Positions 33,313 to 44,888 of a stretch of 64,000 nt of DNA are shown piece after piece (position 1 is the stretch's first letter; the number at the start of each line of letters is the position of its first letter). This stretch comes from Rallus limicola (Eukaryota > Chordata > Aves > Gruiformes > Rallidae), in contig JAKCOZ010000003.1 in the NCBI GenBank assembly GCA_022605955.1, forward strand, positions 64,081,939 to 64,145,938, in the 5' to 3' direction. Under the pieces are notes generated by a model. It did not search any database. It was not told where the DNA came from and worked only from the letters and a program-made list of their open reading frames with translations. Both the position numbers and the translations under genes were made by a program.

Positions 33313-34357
33313 GGTGGTGGTTTGACCCTGGCTGAAGGCCAGTTGCCCACCAAAGTCTTTCTGTCACTCACCTTTTCAGCTGGACAGGGGAGAAAATATG
33401 TATATTGAGAGGTTTAGGAGTCAATATAAGAACAGGGAGAGATTATTCCGCAATCAGTGTCACAGGCAAAAGAGACTCAACATAGAATAAAGGAAAGAAA
33501 ACTAATTTAATTACACTACACTACATACACAGTGACACCAGAGAAGTGCGACCAGATTTTAAACCACCTCCCCCCACCCCTTCCTTCTTAGCAGACTTCC
33601 CTTTAGTCACAATTTCTCTCCCTTCTTCCCCCCAACATTGTTGCACGGGGAGGGTCAGTGACTGGGGGAATGAGGGTTTCAGTCAGTTCCTCATGAGATA
33701 TTCTCCTTCTTAGTCAGGGAGCATTCCTCAGACTCTCCCCCGGCTTCAGCGTGAGGTCCCACCCATGGGAACCAGTCCTACATGAACTGCAATGAATCCT
33801 TTCCCATGGGGCTTCAGCTCTTCACCATCTGCTCCAGTGTGGGTCAATTCTGTGGGGTGGAGTCATAAATCATAGAATGCCTCTCAGTCTTTCAGGCCCA
33901 GAAAGGTTCCAGCCTGGTCCCCAATGGAGCCTGTGTCATGTCGTGTATGTCCATCTCCGCCCCACCCCACCCTGCCCCAGCAAACCTGCAAACCTGCTCT
34001 GGAGTATGTCTATCTCTCTCTCTCTCACCTGTGTCTCTGTCTCTCTCCACGGGCTGCAAATGCTGACAGAGGCTTGCTCCAACAGGGGTCACAGCATCTT
34101 CTGTATGTCTCCATCTGCTGTAGCGTGGGGCCTCTCCACAGGCTCAAAGTGGAGTCTTGTTCTTTTCCATTGGCTGTGGGGGAACACCTGCTCCACCACA
34201 GTCTTCTCCATGGGCTACAGAGGAATATTTCTCTCTGGCACCTGGGGCACCTCCTCCCACCCTCTTCACTGACCTTGGTGTCTGCATGGTTTTTTGAAGG
34301 AGCTATCCTTGAAGCATCCCCTCCTCCACCAGAACCCAGCCGCACAAAACTACAACC
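33313..34357 (-). mobile_element. Solo LTR, ERVL-type (copy 2), inside CR1
   Basis: A minus-strand solo LTR of about 1045 bp, same family as the LTR at 21396-22582. The plus strand begins GTGGTGGTTTGACCCTGG (complement of the family's AACCACCAC end). It passes TTTCAGCTGGACAGGGGAGA, AGAGACTCAACATAG and CTTCTTAGCAGACTTCCC, and ends at CGCACAAAACTACAAC (complement of the TGTTGTAG-type 5' end). The terminal T and A bases appear mutated. The long open frames at 33877-34388 are non-coding LTR sequence. Insertion interrupts CR1 ORF2 between TTCTACAG and GTATGTCAACC. No viral genes are present. Confidence 0.9.
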
Positions 34358-34362
34358 TACAG
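34358..34362 (+). repeat. Right target-site duplication (TACAG)
   Basis: Matches 33308-33312. CR1 sequence resumes directly. Confidence 0.8.
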
Positions 34363-34379
34363 GTATGTCAACCATGAGA

Positions 34380-35300
34380 GGAAGGTGAAAGAATGTATAT
34401 CTGCCCTGAAGAATGAAAATGAAGACCTTGTATTAACAGATGAGAAGGCTGAGGTGCTCAGTAACTTCTTTGCCTCATTCTTCACTACCAACAGCTCTCC
34501 TTGCCCTTCCTGGGTCAATAGGCAGAAAGATGGGGCACAAAGGGATAAAACTCCTCCCATTGCGGGGAAAATCAGGTTTGTTACCACCTGAAGAACCTGA
34601 ACAAACATAAGTCTGTGGGACCTGATGAGATGCATCCCAGGAGCCTCAAGGAACTGGCTGATGCAGTTGCAAAGCCATTCTTCATCATATATGAAAAGTC
34701 ATGGCAGTTCCTGTGACTGGAAGAAAAGCAATATTGTGCCCATTTTTAATAAGGGTAAAAAGCACGAACCAGGGAGCTGCTACCAACAGCCTCATATGGA
34801 ACAGCTTCTCCTAGAAGCTATGTGAAGGCACATGGAAGATGGAGAGGTGATTCGTGACAGTCAGCATGGCTTCACCAGTGGCAGTTCTTGACCAACTTGA
34901 TGGCTTTCTACAATGGGGTGACCTCATGGATGGACATGGGAAAAGCAATGGATGTCACCTATCTGGACTTCTGTAAAGCCTTTGACACAGTCCCCTGCAA
35001 CATCCTTCTCTCTAACTAAGAGAGAGGGATCTGATGAGCGGACTGTTTGGTGGATAAGCAATCGATTGGATGGTCACACCCAGAGAGTATTCATCAATGC
35101 CTCGACGTCCAAATGGAGTTTTGTGACAACTGGTCTCCCTCAGGGGTCCTTAACTGGGACTGATATTATCTAATATCTTCATCAGTGACATCAATGATGA
35201 GGTTAAGTGCATCCTCAGCAAGTTTGCAGATGAAACTGAGTGGTGCAGTTGACATGCCAGAAGTATGGGATGTCACCCAGGGGGACCTGGAAAAACTGGA
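34380..35300 (+). pseudogene. CR1 ORF2 reverse transcriptase relic
   Basis: Starts with a clean stretch, VKECISALKNENEDLVLTDE and KAEVLSNFFASFFT (about 34385-34490), the CR1 linker before RT. RT blocks follow: the [20 protein letters not shown] text near 34610-34655, the Q/H-GF block near 34863, motif A at about 34959-34990 reading [12 protein letters not shown] with the catalytic Asp intact, GLPQGS near 35131-35148, and the FADD-type motif near 35222-35233 reading FADET, so the second Asp is Glu. Several stops and frameshifts separate the blocks. The enzyme is dead, though it is better preserved than the RT at 15560-16325. Confidence 0.85.
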
Positions 35301-35309
35301 GAAGTGAGG

Positions 35310-35843
35310 TTCTTCATGTAAACATCATGAGTCCAGGTGCATTAAAAGGACCATGTCCAGCAGGTCGAGGCAGGTGAATCAGCCCCTCTACTCCGCTCTC
35401 ATGAGAGCCCACCTGGAGTATTGTGTCCAGTTCTGGAGTTCCCAACATGAAAAGGACATGGAACAGTTGGAATGGGTCATGAGGAGGGCCATGAAGATGA
35501 TTAGAAGGCTGGAACATCTCTCCTATTAAAACAGGCTGAGAGTGTGGGCATTGTACAGCCTGGAGAAGAGAAGACTCAGGTGAGAAATTAGAGCATCCTT
35601 CTAGTATCTGAAGGGGGCTACAGGGAAGCTGGGAAGGAACTTTTTAGACGGGTGTGGAGTGATAGAATGAAGGGGAATTGTTTTAAATTTGAAGGGGTTA
35701 GATTTAGATTGGATATTAGAAAGAAATTCTTCGCTGTGAGGGTGGTGAGACACTGGAACACATTGACCAGGGAGGTGGTGGATGCTCCTTCCCTGAAAGT
35801 GTTCAAAACTGGGTTGGATGGGGCCTTGAGCAGCCAGATCTAG
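35310..35843 (+). pseudogene. CR1 ORF2 C-terminal relic
   Basis: The terminal ORF2 segment. It includes SSMRAHLEYCVQFWS-type text near 35400-35440, then an open run from 35652 with GNCFKFEGVRFRLDIRKKFF, RVVRHWNTLTREVVDAPSL and KVFKTGLDGAL, ending at the normal ORF2 stop near 35843. The same C-terminal blocks appear in the CR1 copies at 8.6-9.1 kb and 16.4-17.0 kb. Confidence 0.85.
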
Positions 35844-36224
35844 TGAAAGGTGTCCCTGCACATGGCAGAGGGGTTGGAACTTGATGATTTTTAAGGTCCC
35901 TTCCAACCCTAACCATCCTATGATTCTATCATTCTATGATCATAGTGAAAGTGAGTGTGATTGTCCAGTTCTGCCTCTCACAACAAATTTCAGATGAGAA
36001 GACAGGAAGAGGAAGTCCTGGATGCCCATGTATAAGTAAGTGAGGGTTCACCTTCAAGCAGAAGTCTATAGCTTCTTTCAGAAGTATCAAATACCTTCTG
36101 TATTTTCAGGTAGCAAGTCCACAAATAAAATCAGCTAAATCAAATCAGAACATGAAAAGTTCAATTTTGTAAATCTAACTACATTTTTCTGCAAAAAGAA
36201 GGAATTAATTACATTATGGTCAGA

Positions 36225-36318
36225 GAGGTGCATTAGCATTTTGGGGATTGGAACTAGATTATCTTTAAGGTCTCTTCCAACCCAAAACATCCCATGATTT
36301 TATGATTCCATGATTTTA
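36225..36318 (+). mobile_element. CR1 3'-end fragment
   Basis: GGGGATTGGAACTAGATTATCTTTAAGG, CTTCCAACCCAAAACATCC and a TATGATTCCATGATTTTA terminus: the last 90 or so bases of a CR1, 290 bp beyond the previous copy's end and in the same orientation. Confidence 0.85.
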
Positions 36319-39000
36319 CTTTTTAAAATATTTGGCTGTTAAAAATCTTTAAAACATGTTTGTAGAGGGGAAGCTCTATTCCTTAAATGAAGAAAACACC
36401 AAATATGTGGTAAATTAAATATTTTGTGAGAAAAATATATAAAAACACCAAAGGTAACACTGGACTTTCTTTTAAAGAATGCTTATATGTAATGTTGAGG
36501 GTTTTTTTTCTTTTTCATACTTTCAATTATTTTTATTGGTTTATTTCTTAGGGCAAGATTGCTGCTGCTTAACATAGGTAAGTAAAAAATAGAACTTAAT
36601 TTTCTTTAGGTTCTCATAAGTAGCTGTCAGAAATAGCCAGTTACTTCCTCAGCCATAGCATCACATAACTCTGCTGAAGTTTTCAAAGCTCTGCTGCAGA
36701 ACAGCTTATAAATGATCTGGAATTAATACTGGAAAATAAACAAAAGAAGCTAGTCTATAACATTTACAGACTCCTTGCAGGGATAGAAGAATACAGAAAT
36801 AGGTAGGACTGTAAAGATGACTGTAATGGTCAAGTCATTTAGGAGTTTAAATCACCAGGTGAACTGAACCATAATGCTGGCATTTATTTACTTTCTTTGC
36901 TGTGACTAATTTTGTATATAAACAAACAAACAAATAAATCCTTTTGGCAGGCTTGCAGAGTATTTGACATAAACAACAATGGCAATGTTTTTGCATTTGT
37001 ATTTCACTTTTAATGTAAGGTTCTTAAAGTGATCCCTGTTAATTAAGCCTTACGACTCTTCATGGAGGTCCACAAGAAAAGAGATAATACTTGCCAACAT
37101 CCTCTGACTGTTAAGAATTTAAATCAAAGAATCTAAGATTCTCAGTTTTGAAAATGTGAATTGATTCTGATTGTCTTCACTCAGAAGGTTGATAAGAATT
37201 CTAGCAAACAGGAGTGTCTATGAATTCTGTTAAAAATAAATAAATAAATAGATAGATAAACAAACAAACAAACAAATAAATTACTGTTTCCAAATTTTAC
37301 ATTCTCACTCCTCCATATATAGCTTTCATCATAAAACCAGCCTGAGAGTGTATGTAACTAATTGAAAACAACTTGAGTGATGGCCAAAATAGGAGTCATC
37401 TCAATGGAAACTCATTTTGATTAAGTGAGATGGCAGTATCCTTCAAAACCCAAGGTGTTAACCTGGGTCTTCTGTTTCCTGTAGGTAATTTTACCAATTG
37501 TTGAAGAGCCAAGATTTCATGCCATTTGTTAGTGGACACTCCCATTTGAAACAGGCCTGGGTCACCTCAGTTCCTTAGTTCCTTAACCTAAATCAAGGGA
37601 TTGTTAAATTTCCCTCCATCAGTTTATTTTATGGGTCTTATTTCTCTTCTTTATTTTACTGTGAGATTTTGGAAATCTCTGACCCTTCTGTTCTCTGAGC
37701 TCACTGAATATCAGACAGTACTTCTATCTCAAAATAGACTGTTCTGTGATACTGTCCTTGACCAAAATTGTATCTTATTGTTATTAGGCACTTTTTTGTT
37801 GACTCTGCTTGACTCCTTTTGATGTACATGGAGGGACAAACCATACTTAGATATTGTATGCAAGTACATATAAAGCATCTTCTCCTTTATATAAACCCAT
37901 TAATATAGATTATATTATTAATTTGCTATTTCTTCCTGATGAATAGAGTAGTATCAAAAGTATTTTTTCCCTGCAGTAGGAACAATACAATATTGTCTAT
38001 AGGAAGATACCTTAATAAGACGAAAAATCCGTTCAGTGACAGGAACAATAGATTTCATAGAAAACTATGTGACAGGAAGGAGGCATTGCATTGTTTGGAA
38101 CACCTGTGGTTAATTATCATAGCTGAATACATTAAAATCAGTTTCCAACCTCATATATCTTCATAGACTGTTTGGCGATATTAAGCGATAAAGGCTTAAT
38201 AATCAAAAGTACTGAGTTAGCAAATGTTTTCTAATTTTAATAACTTCTTGTTGTAATTACCAAGTCTTGGAGTGAAATGATTTAATTAGAAAGTAATCAA
38301 GAAGTGTCTACTGTTAATTGAAGGAATTATAAAAGATCTACATTTTTAATATATTTCTGGGGTAATAAAATTAAAGTCTATGATAATTATTTTATAAACC
38401 ATGCTGATAAGAAAAGTTTGATACCAAAATGAGATATTGTGTATTATAATTCCCTCAGCTGCGTTTGCCTTTGGCAGGTATAACCCAAAGCAAGGATACT
38501 TTGGACATATCCATTATCTGTCATTTCACATCTCAGCATACTTAAAGAATGTCCATTCATGCTTCCAGCTCCTATGAGAATAGCAATAATTATCATTATA
38601 CCTATTTTCTCAACTAATAAAGTGAGGTTAAATGCATCAGAATAAATCATGGGTATTTATAGTTTTAGATTGAATTTTTTTTATCTAATATCATTTTGAT
38701 AGAAAACTCGGTTTCCAATTAAACTTTTTAAAGAAATCAAGATTCTCTTCATAAACATTTTAACTTTTTAGAAAAGAAAAAGGTATATTTCAAAGTTAAT
38801 TATTCAAAAATGTTCAACTGAACACAAAAGAATTTAAATTAACAAAAAGCCTGCAGATCACCTAGTATGATTTTTAGTTCATATTCTTCACATTTTCATT
38901 ATTCTTTCCCAGCTGAGTACTGATATTTCCCCAAATAATCTATGTTTATGCATTTTCATGCTGACCCATGCTCAGCAAGTGGGATGTCACAAAATGCCGA
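36319..39000. other. AT-rich non-coding DNA
   Basis: No gene is recognised. An AAAT/GATA/AAAC compound microsatellite lies at 37231-37281 and a smaller AAAC run near 36920-36940. Confidence 0.45.
37231..37281. repeat. Compound (AAAT)(GATA)(AAAC)n microsatellite
   Basis: Successive tetranucleotide runs, about 50 nt in total. Confidence 0.9.
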
Positions 39001-39549
39001 ATGTGTCATTGGGATAAAGCTTTTTTTTCCTGACTGCTGCTGTTTCTATTAAACATTCCAAGACACTGATCATCCAGTTAAAAACTTCTCTGGTGAACTG
39101 TTATTCCCTCTTGGGTGTCTGTTAAAGTTGATTTGTCAATGCACAAGAAGCACTGTAAAGTTATTCTAACACAGTTTTGTCAGAACATATGTGGTTTATG
39201 TAGGTCTCTTATATTGTATGTGCTCTTAGGCCCTTTTTTTCGTAGTAAAAAAAAAAAAATCCTGTATTATTAACTTTGCTATTAACAAAAACAAAAGATT
39301 TTTTCCATGAAAGGGAAAAATTACCTGTTTGCAGGAAAGCTGACAGCTCTAAAACACGCAGAAAAAAATTTCTGACCTGCATTAGAAATCCTTGGAGAAA
39401 AGAGCATATTCTAAACAATGAGAAATTAACCCTTTTTTCCCCATGAGAATTACATTATTGGTTTGTACTTTTCAGTTATTTCTGCTGAAAAGCACATGTG
39501 ATTAATAATGAAACCAACATCACTATTCCTTTGGTTGCTCTTCTTAATC

Positions 39550-39910
39550 CCAAAGGACTTTTCAGATTGTCAACAAGTGATGTCATATGACACGCATCGT
39601 GAACAGCCAGTAGTGGGATGGAAAGTGACATCTGTATAGCTGACCAAAATTCAAATGATCTGTCTGACTAACAAGACTGCAAGATGTTGAAGCAGTGATT
39701 GACAAACTGTCAGGCACTTCAGGCCAGGCTCACAAATTCATGTATATCTTCATTCCTAATTTCTGCATGCCATTAACAAAATTGTAGGTGCAAACAAGAC
39801 ACGTGCATGTCATCAGTGTACTAAGAGCTGGAAACGCCTGATTCACATACATTTGTGAATTCTCTTTTCAATTCTGTTGGCTTCTATGCACACCTACCCT
39901 CTTAGTTCGG
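39550..39910. promoter_or_regulatory. Candidate conserved non-coding element
   Basis: A repeat-free block with retained CpGs (GACACGCATCGTGAAC near 39589). A TGATTGACAAACTGTCAGG word at 39696-39714 combines a PBX-like TGATTGAC and a MEIS-like CTGTCA. ACACGTGCATG near 39799 contains a CACGTG E-box. No coding frame. Constraint is inferred. Confidence 0.22.
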
Positions 39911-40939
39911 TAATTCTTAAAAAAAACCAATCAAATAAAAATGTCCAAAAGATTTTATTTTCTAGAAATGTTTAGATCAAACTAAATGGAAATGATTTGA
40001 CCAAAAAGAATAATTATTTTATTTCTATTCTGCCTTAGACAGAAGAAATCATGTCGACATAAGGCATCTATTTAGAATCAATGTCTGGTTGGTGATAACA
40101 TTCTCTAGATGTTCACCAGGCCACCAGTTTCTTCCAGCTGTTCACTTATCCCCAGGGCTTACCTTTGGCTATGGTCATTATTGTTTAAACAAGCACATCT
40201 TGAAAACTTAGTAGTTTACTTTTCATTTATCTGCCATCTAAATTCATTCTTCTGAGACACTGCTGGCAAAACAGAGATGAGTCAGTGTCTTCACTGTAAA
40301 AGAAAAAAAATGAAAAACCTCACTCTATGGTATATATGAAGAAGAAAAAGAATAATTATATGTTACCTCTTATGGTTACCTTGCAAGAGGGAATTTTCTG
40401 GATGACTACTTTCACAGAAGGAGAATGTCTATTTTACAAAAAGAAGAAGAAGAAAAAAAAAAGCGGGACTGGAGGCATGGGGAAACTTTTCCATCCTTTA
40501 GGAGACAAAAAGAGGAGCATTACAAATTCTGTTCCCAACTGGGCATAGATTTATAAGTTACACAGAGCACCCTTATTTACTGAAATGCAGAAGTATATGC
40601 ATGAGAAATTCCCAGCTGCTGACATTTTGTGAGATTTTAATAGTACCATTAGTCAATATATCAGTATGCAGCATATCATATTGACTAGAGCTGATGTTTA
40701 TAGTGGAAAGCTATTGACTTATGGGATGAAAAAGTGGATATAATTCAGCTTCAGGCATTATTGCCCACTGGAGGTTACTTTTTCATGTACAGGGACAATA
40801 ATTTGCCCTGTAAACTGAAAACTCTAGGCTCACTATATATTTTACTATGTACTTTAATAAGACTTTTTTTACCCTAAATGTGCTATACACAGAAACTGGA
40901 ACTTCAGCAGTAGTATCTTCTATGTTGCCATACCTGATT

Positions 40940-40986
40940 AAAAAAAAAACCAAAACAGTCAAACAACAAAACCAATCAAAAAAATT
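40940..40986. repeat. A-rich (CCAAA)/(CAAA)n tract
   Basis: An A run then CCAAAAC, CAAACAAC and ACCAATC units. It is the complement type of the T/G tracts elsewhere. Confidence 0.8.
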
Positions 40987-41299
40987 TGAGTGGCTAATAG
41001 AAATTTCTTAATTTTAGAGAAGGTCAACACCACATTTAGATATAGATATAAAGGAACACTTATGTCATATCTATCATACAATATGACATTGCCAGTAGTC
41101 CTGAAGACAGACATTAAATCCTAATTTGACTGCTGGTCATTCATGCACATTTAGTATGGGACTGGGATCATTGGTGTAAGATTTATCTTGATCAACTCTT
41201 TCTGTTCCAAGTAGAAAAACTAGTTACTCAGAAAGGCTGTGTAGTCCTTGTTCTCCAAGATTTTCATGAAAGGCCTAAGAAACATTCTGACTTTATTTT

Positions 41300-41372
41300 G
41301 AACAGTAAGTTGGACAAGATGGACACTTGAGACCCCTTCCAAACCTGACTTCTCCTATGATCTTATGAATTC
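41300..41372 (+). mobile_element. Old CR1 3'-end scrap
   Basis: TTGGACAAGATGGACACTTGAGACCCCTTCCAAACC followed by TCCTATGATCTTATGA reproduces the CR1 3' UTR order (TTGGACTAGATGACC, CCTTCCAACC, ATTCTATGA) with many substitutions. Confidence 0.65.
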
Positions 41373-44300
41373 AATCACTCTAAGCGTTTATACAGGCTCT
41401 TTCTGCTTTAAGTGGAGAGATATAGACAGCTACAGTAGTTAAGTCTCAGCAGCAAAAGATAACTATTTGTTACAAGTGAGAAGACATGCTCTCTGAAACC
41501 AGTCTAGAGGGAACCCAGAATATTAGCCTGCATTATGTAATTAACAGATGGCTAGCAATAAGGATATGAAGAGGCACTTCACCTTGAACTATGCAGACTA
41601 CAGGGTCGTTGAGGGTCTCATGATTATTCCAAGATGTTTTCTTGATCTTTGATCACAACTGATGACTTAGGAAGCTGCCATAACACAGGTAAATAATAGT
41701 ACAGAATAAAAAGTCTCATATGCATTGACTGATGAACTAATGGGCCGGATCTTACAGTTTTACTAAAAGATTGGCTTGCTAACCACAAGATGAATACAAT
41801 TCAACTGACAATAGATCTTGATAAGCTGAAAAAATATTCAGAATTAGCTTGTCAATAGCAGAAATGAGTCAATAGCAGAACAAATGCTATCCACTTCTAA
41901 TCATAGTAACGGCACAATAGACAATATTCATTATCCACCTGTCAAATCTTGCTGTGAAAAAAAAAAAAAGCAGTAATAGATCAAAGATAATATAACAATA
42001 ACAGTAACAATAACAGTAAAAACAAGAGCAACAGCAAATCCAAAAAAAAAATCATATCCTAAGATTAGTGGCATAAATCAATGAGTATTTTCTTGTGTCA
42101 ATTCACATTAAGATACACTATATAAGACATAATAGCCCAGAGTTTCCTAACACAACATGACATCCTCTTTTTACTTCAGGAATTTTAATTTAAGATTTGA
42201 TTTGTTTTCACCCATTGGATAGCTACTAAGTATGACAATATGTTCACGGATTTTCCCCAGGTTTCTTGGTTAAGATACTCGCCTGTGTCTTAGGAGAAAA
42301 AGCAGCTCTTTCTCCTTGCCTGTTTTTTTTTGGTAGCATCAATCACAACAGTGATGCTGTGTAAAAAGACTCAGTCATTTCAATCATAGTTTGGCAGTTC
42401 AATGCTGGCTTCTTTGCATTCGGAGTAAAGTTGTTTGAACTACAGCATAAGATGTGAGAGTTTTGGCAGCTAAGGTAAGTCAGGTTTCTTTTTGGAGTGC
42501 TGGTGTTTTTTTCCTGCTAGACAAACTATTTCTTCTACTATGCACATGGCTCTTTATTAGTACTGACAGAATTACAAGGTGAGCCAAGATGGTGTTAGCT
42601 ACGTAGCAGTCGACCAGTTAAAAGCATTGCAGGTGTCATGCATAAGGTGACTATCTGAGATCCCATTATAGTCAACAGGGATTATGGTCAACGTGGACAC
42701 CTTACTCTAAAATACACAGCAACACTTTGGGTTTTTTTCAGCAAAGTGGCTTTCTAGATTTCTCAGTGCATTGACTGAATTTCCATTGACTGCAGTGAGA
42801 ACCAAGATATCATCATTGCTATATGTATGTTTCTAAATCTGGAATGGAAATCTACCCTTAAAACTCAGTCTAGCTGGCTAGATATTTACATGTGTAATGC
42901 CATTTGAAATACTACAGTGTATCTAAAACCTTTGTGGGGTTGGCAGATGCAACACAATTTATAGGTGGGTAAAATCCTTCTGTTCCTTTGGAGTGGCAAC
43001 CAAAAGGGACACCCAAGGGCATCTGAAATGACACTAGATAATTACATCTAGGCAATTTTACTTTATTCTTAGTGTCTAATTTATGACAATCATTAAGGAT
43101 ATATCTATACTCAGAAATTAAATGGGACTAGGAACATTTCTGGTCATTGGGGTCAAGCAGAAAAATATATTTGTGCCTATGGTGGTGAATCCTCTAAGCT
43201 TCAAAATAAGGTGAGTGCACCTGGAGTAGTTATTGGTGTCGGTAGTTCTAACTCATAAAATGATCCCAGGTGTTGGCAGTGTGATAACTGTTATGAACAA
43301 AAACTGGACCAGAGACAGAGTCCTTATATTTCACTAATATGGTCAGACATGCTCGAGAGTCCTTCTGGGCATTATTTCATTTAACAGTTATAGCTTAAGT
43401 GTCTAGGAATCCAGCCATGTGGGTAGGCATTAACAGATAGATATTCCTCATTTAGACACTAAAAATGCAAAAAATTCTTGTCTTCCTATCTCCCCACTCC
43501 TATCTGCACCCCAGTATATCTGAAATAATTTCAGCCCTTTTAGACAACAGACCTCTAGATGCATCAAGCTCTACCAGATTTATTTTTCTCTCTTTCTGTT
43601 GAAGTAATTGTCATTCAGACCTGGAGTTGATGTATTGCAACAGGTTTGTATACATTTGGTATTTTATTCATTCCTCTTGTCTCTGCTTTTCCATTCAGAC
43701 ATAGAGCATAATAGAATTGCCACTGCCAAAACCCTCACTCCAGTGGAATGAAAACCATTCATTTGTTGTCTCAATTTTAAGATTCCTGACTCCAAATGCA
43801 AGGGTATTCTCCATGGACGTAATGGGACATTTAGCAATTCATTCATTTTCTTCACATGCTACTTATTTAGACACTCAGCAGTTGGCAGCTTTGATGTGAG
43901 TGGTGGAAATTATAAAGACATTACATATCGTAAAAATATAAATGAAAGAAAACATACGCCCTGTTTTATATCAGACTAAATTGACTAGTGTCATACTCAG
44001 GATATTTTGTTTTACAAATTATAATCGTTAGAGGAGGTGTTCCCTTGAGTGAAACACTACCTGTCTATTTCATATAGAACACCAGCTCTTCACTTTTTCT
44101 CCTGTAAAGAAACTGCTGTGCAAGACTTAGAAACAAAGAAGTAAATGTATAAAACTCAAATAGTACACATACAAATAGAATAGAATATGTCTGTGCTTGA
44201 CATCTTAAGCATAGTAAGGTCTCAGTATCAGTGAAGGAAAAGAAGCAGTATTTTATGGAGGGAGTGGTAAAACTCAGCTGGAGAAATCAGGCTATGATTA

Positions 44301-44377
44301 TTCAGAAATATTTATATAGAAGAAAAAAAGAGAAAAACCTTCAATTTTCCATGCTGTTGTTCTGTCTTATTTTCTTG
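41373..44377. other. Non-coding DNA, nothing recognised
   Basis: No gene or transposon is recognised. A (AACAGT/AACAAT)n low-complexity run lies at about 41993-42035. Confidence 0.45.
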
Positions 44378-44888
44378 ACATTTGGGGTTGTTTGAACCCA
44401 GACAGCAACTAAGTATCCATAGAGCTGCTTACTCGCTCCTACCCCTGCAGTGGGACAGGGAAGATAGCATAAAAAGAGCAAGATCAAGATAAAGTTCTTA
44501 AACTAAGAAAAGAGGAGAATAAAACTCAGCTAAAAGTGATGCAAAAGCAATCAGTCACTCAATCTGTTCCCACAGACTCATTCCCTGCAAGTCTCTGTGC
44601 AACACAACTTGGAAGACACATCCCTCCCCAGTTCAATTATTAATAGTGGAACAAGAATAGTATGGAATATCTCTTTGGTTACTTTAAGTCAGATGACTCC
44701 TGCCAAATTCTTCCCACACCTAGCCAATGAACTAGAAAGCCCTGATGCTGTGCAACCACTGTTCATCAATAGACGAATCATTGGTGCATTATCAACATTG
44801 CTTTAGTCACAAACCCACAACAGAGCGCTTTTTTCATTTACTATGAACTCCTACTAAGAAAGTTAAAATCTTTACCTACCAGACTCAG
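44378..44888 (-). mobile_element. Old avian ERV solo LTR, second family
   Basis: The plus strand shows the complement of a common avian LTR: GAACCCAGACAGCAACTAAG, TGCTTACTCGCTCCTACCCC, CTGCAGTGGGACAGGGAAGA, TATGGAATATCTCTTTGGTTA, CATTATCAACATTGCTTTAG and ATTTACTATGAACTCC near the far end. This block order differs from the family at 21.4 kb and also from the fragment at 13.3 kb, although both carry LTR-like ACCCAG-type edges. It is heavily substituted and its boundaries are approximate. No viral gene is present. It is an ancient solo LTR. Confidence 0.7.

Larger units (their letters stand above)
34358..35937 (+). mobile_element. CR1 LINE, largest copy, 3' part
   Basis: Continues the split CR1: RT region, ORF2 C-terminus and 3' UTR, ending CCATCCTATGATTCTATCATTCTATGA at about 35911-35937. 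The final octamers are the CR1 3' signature. Confidence 0.92.

Noticed and set aside
33877..34388. Frames of 131 and 154 codons
   Set aside because: They are entirely or mostly within the minus-strand LTR inserted in CR1.
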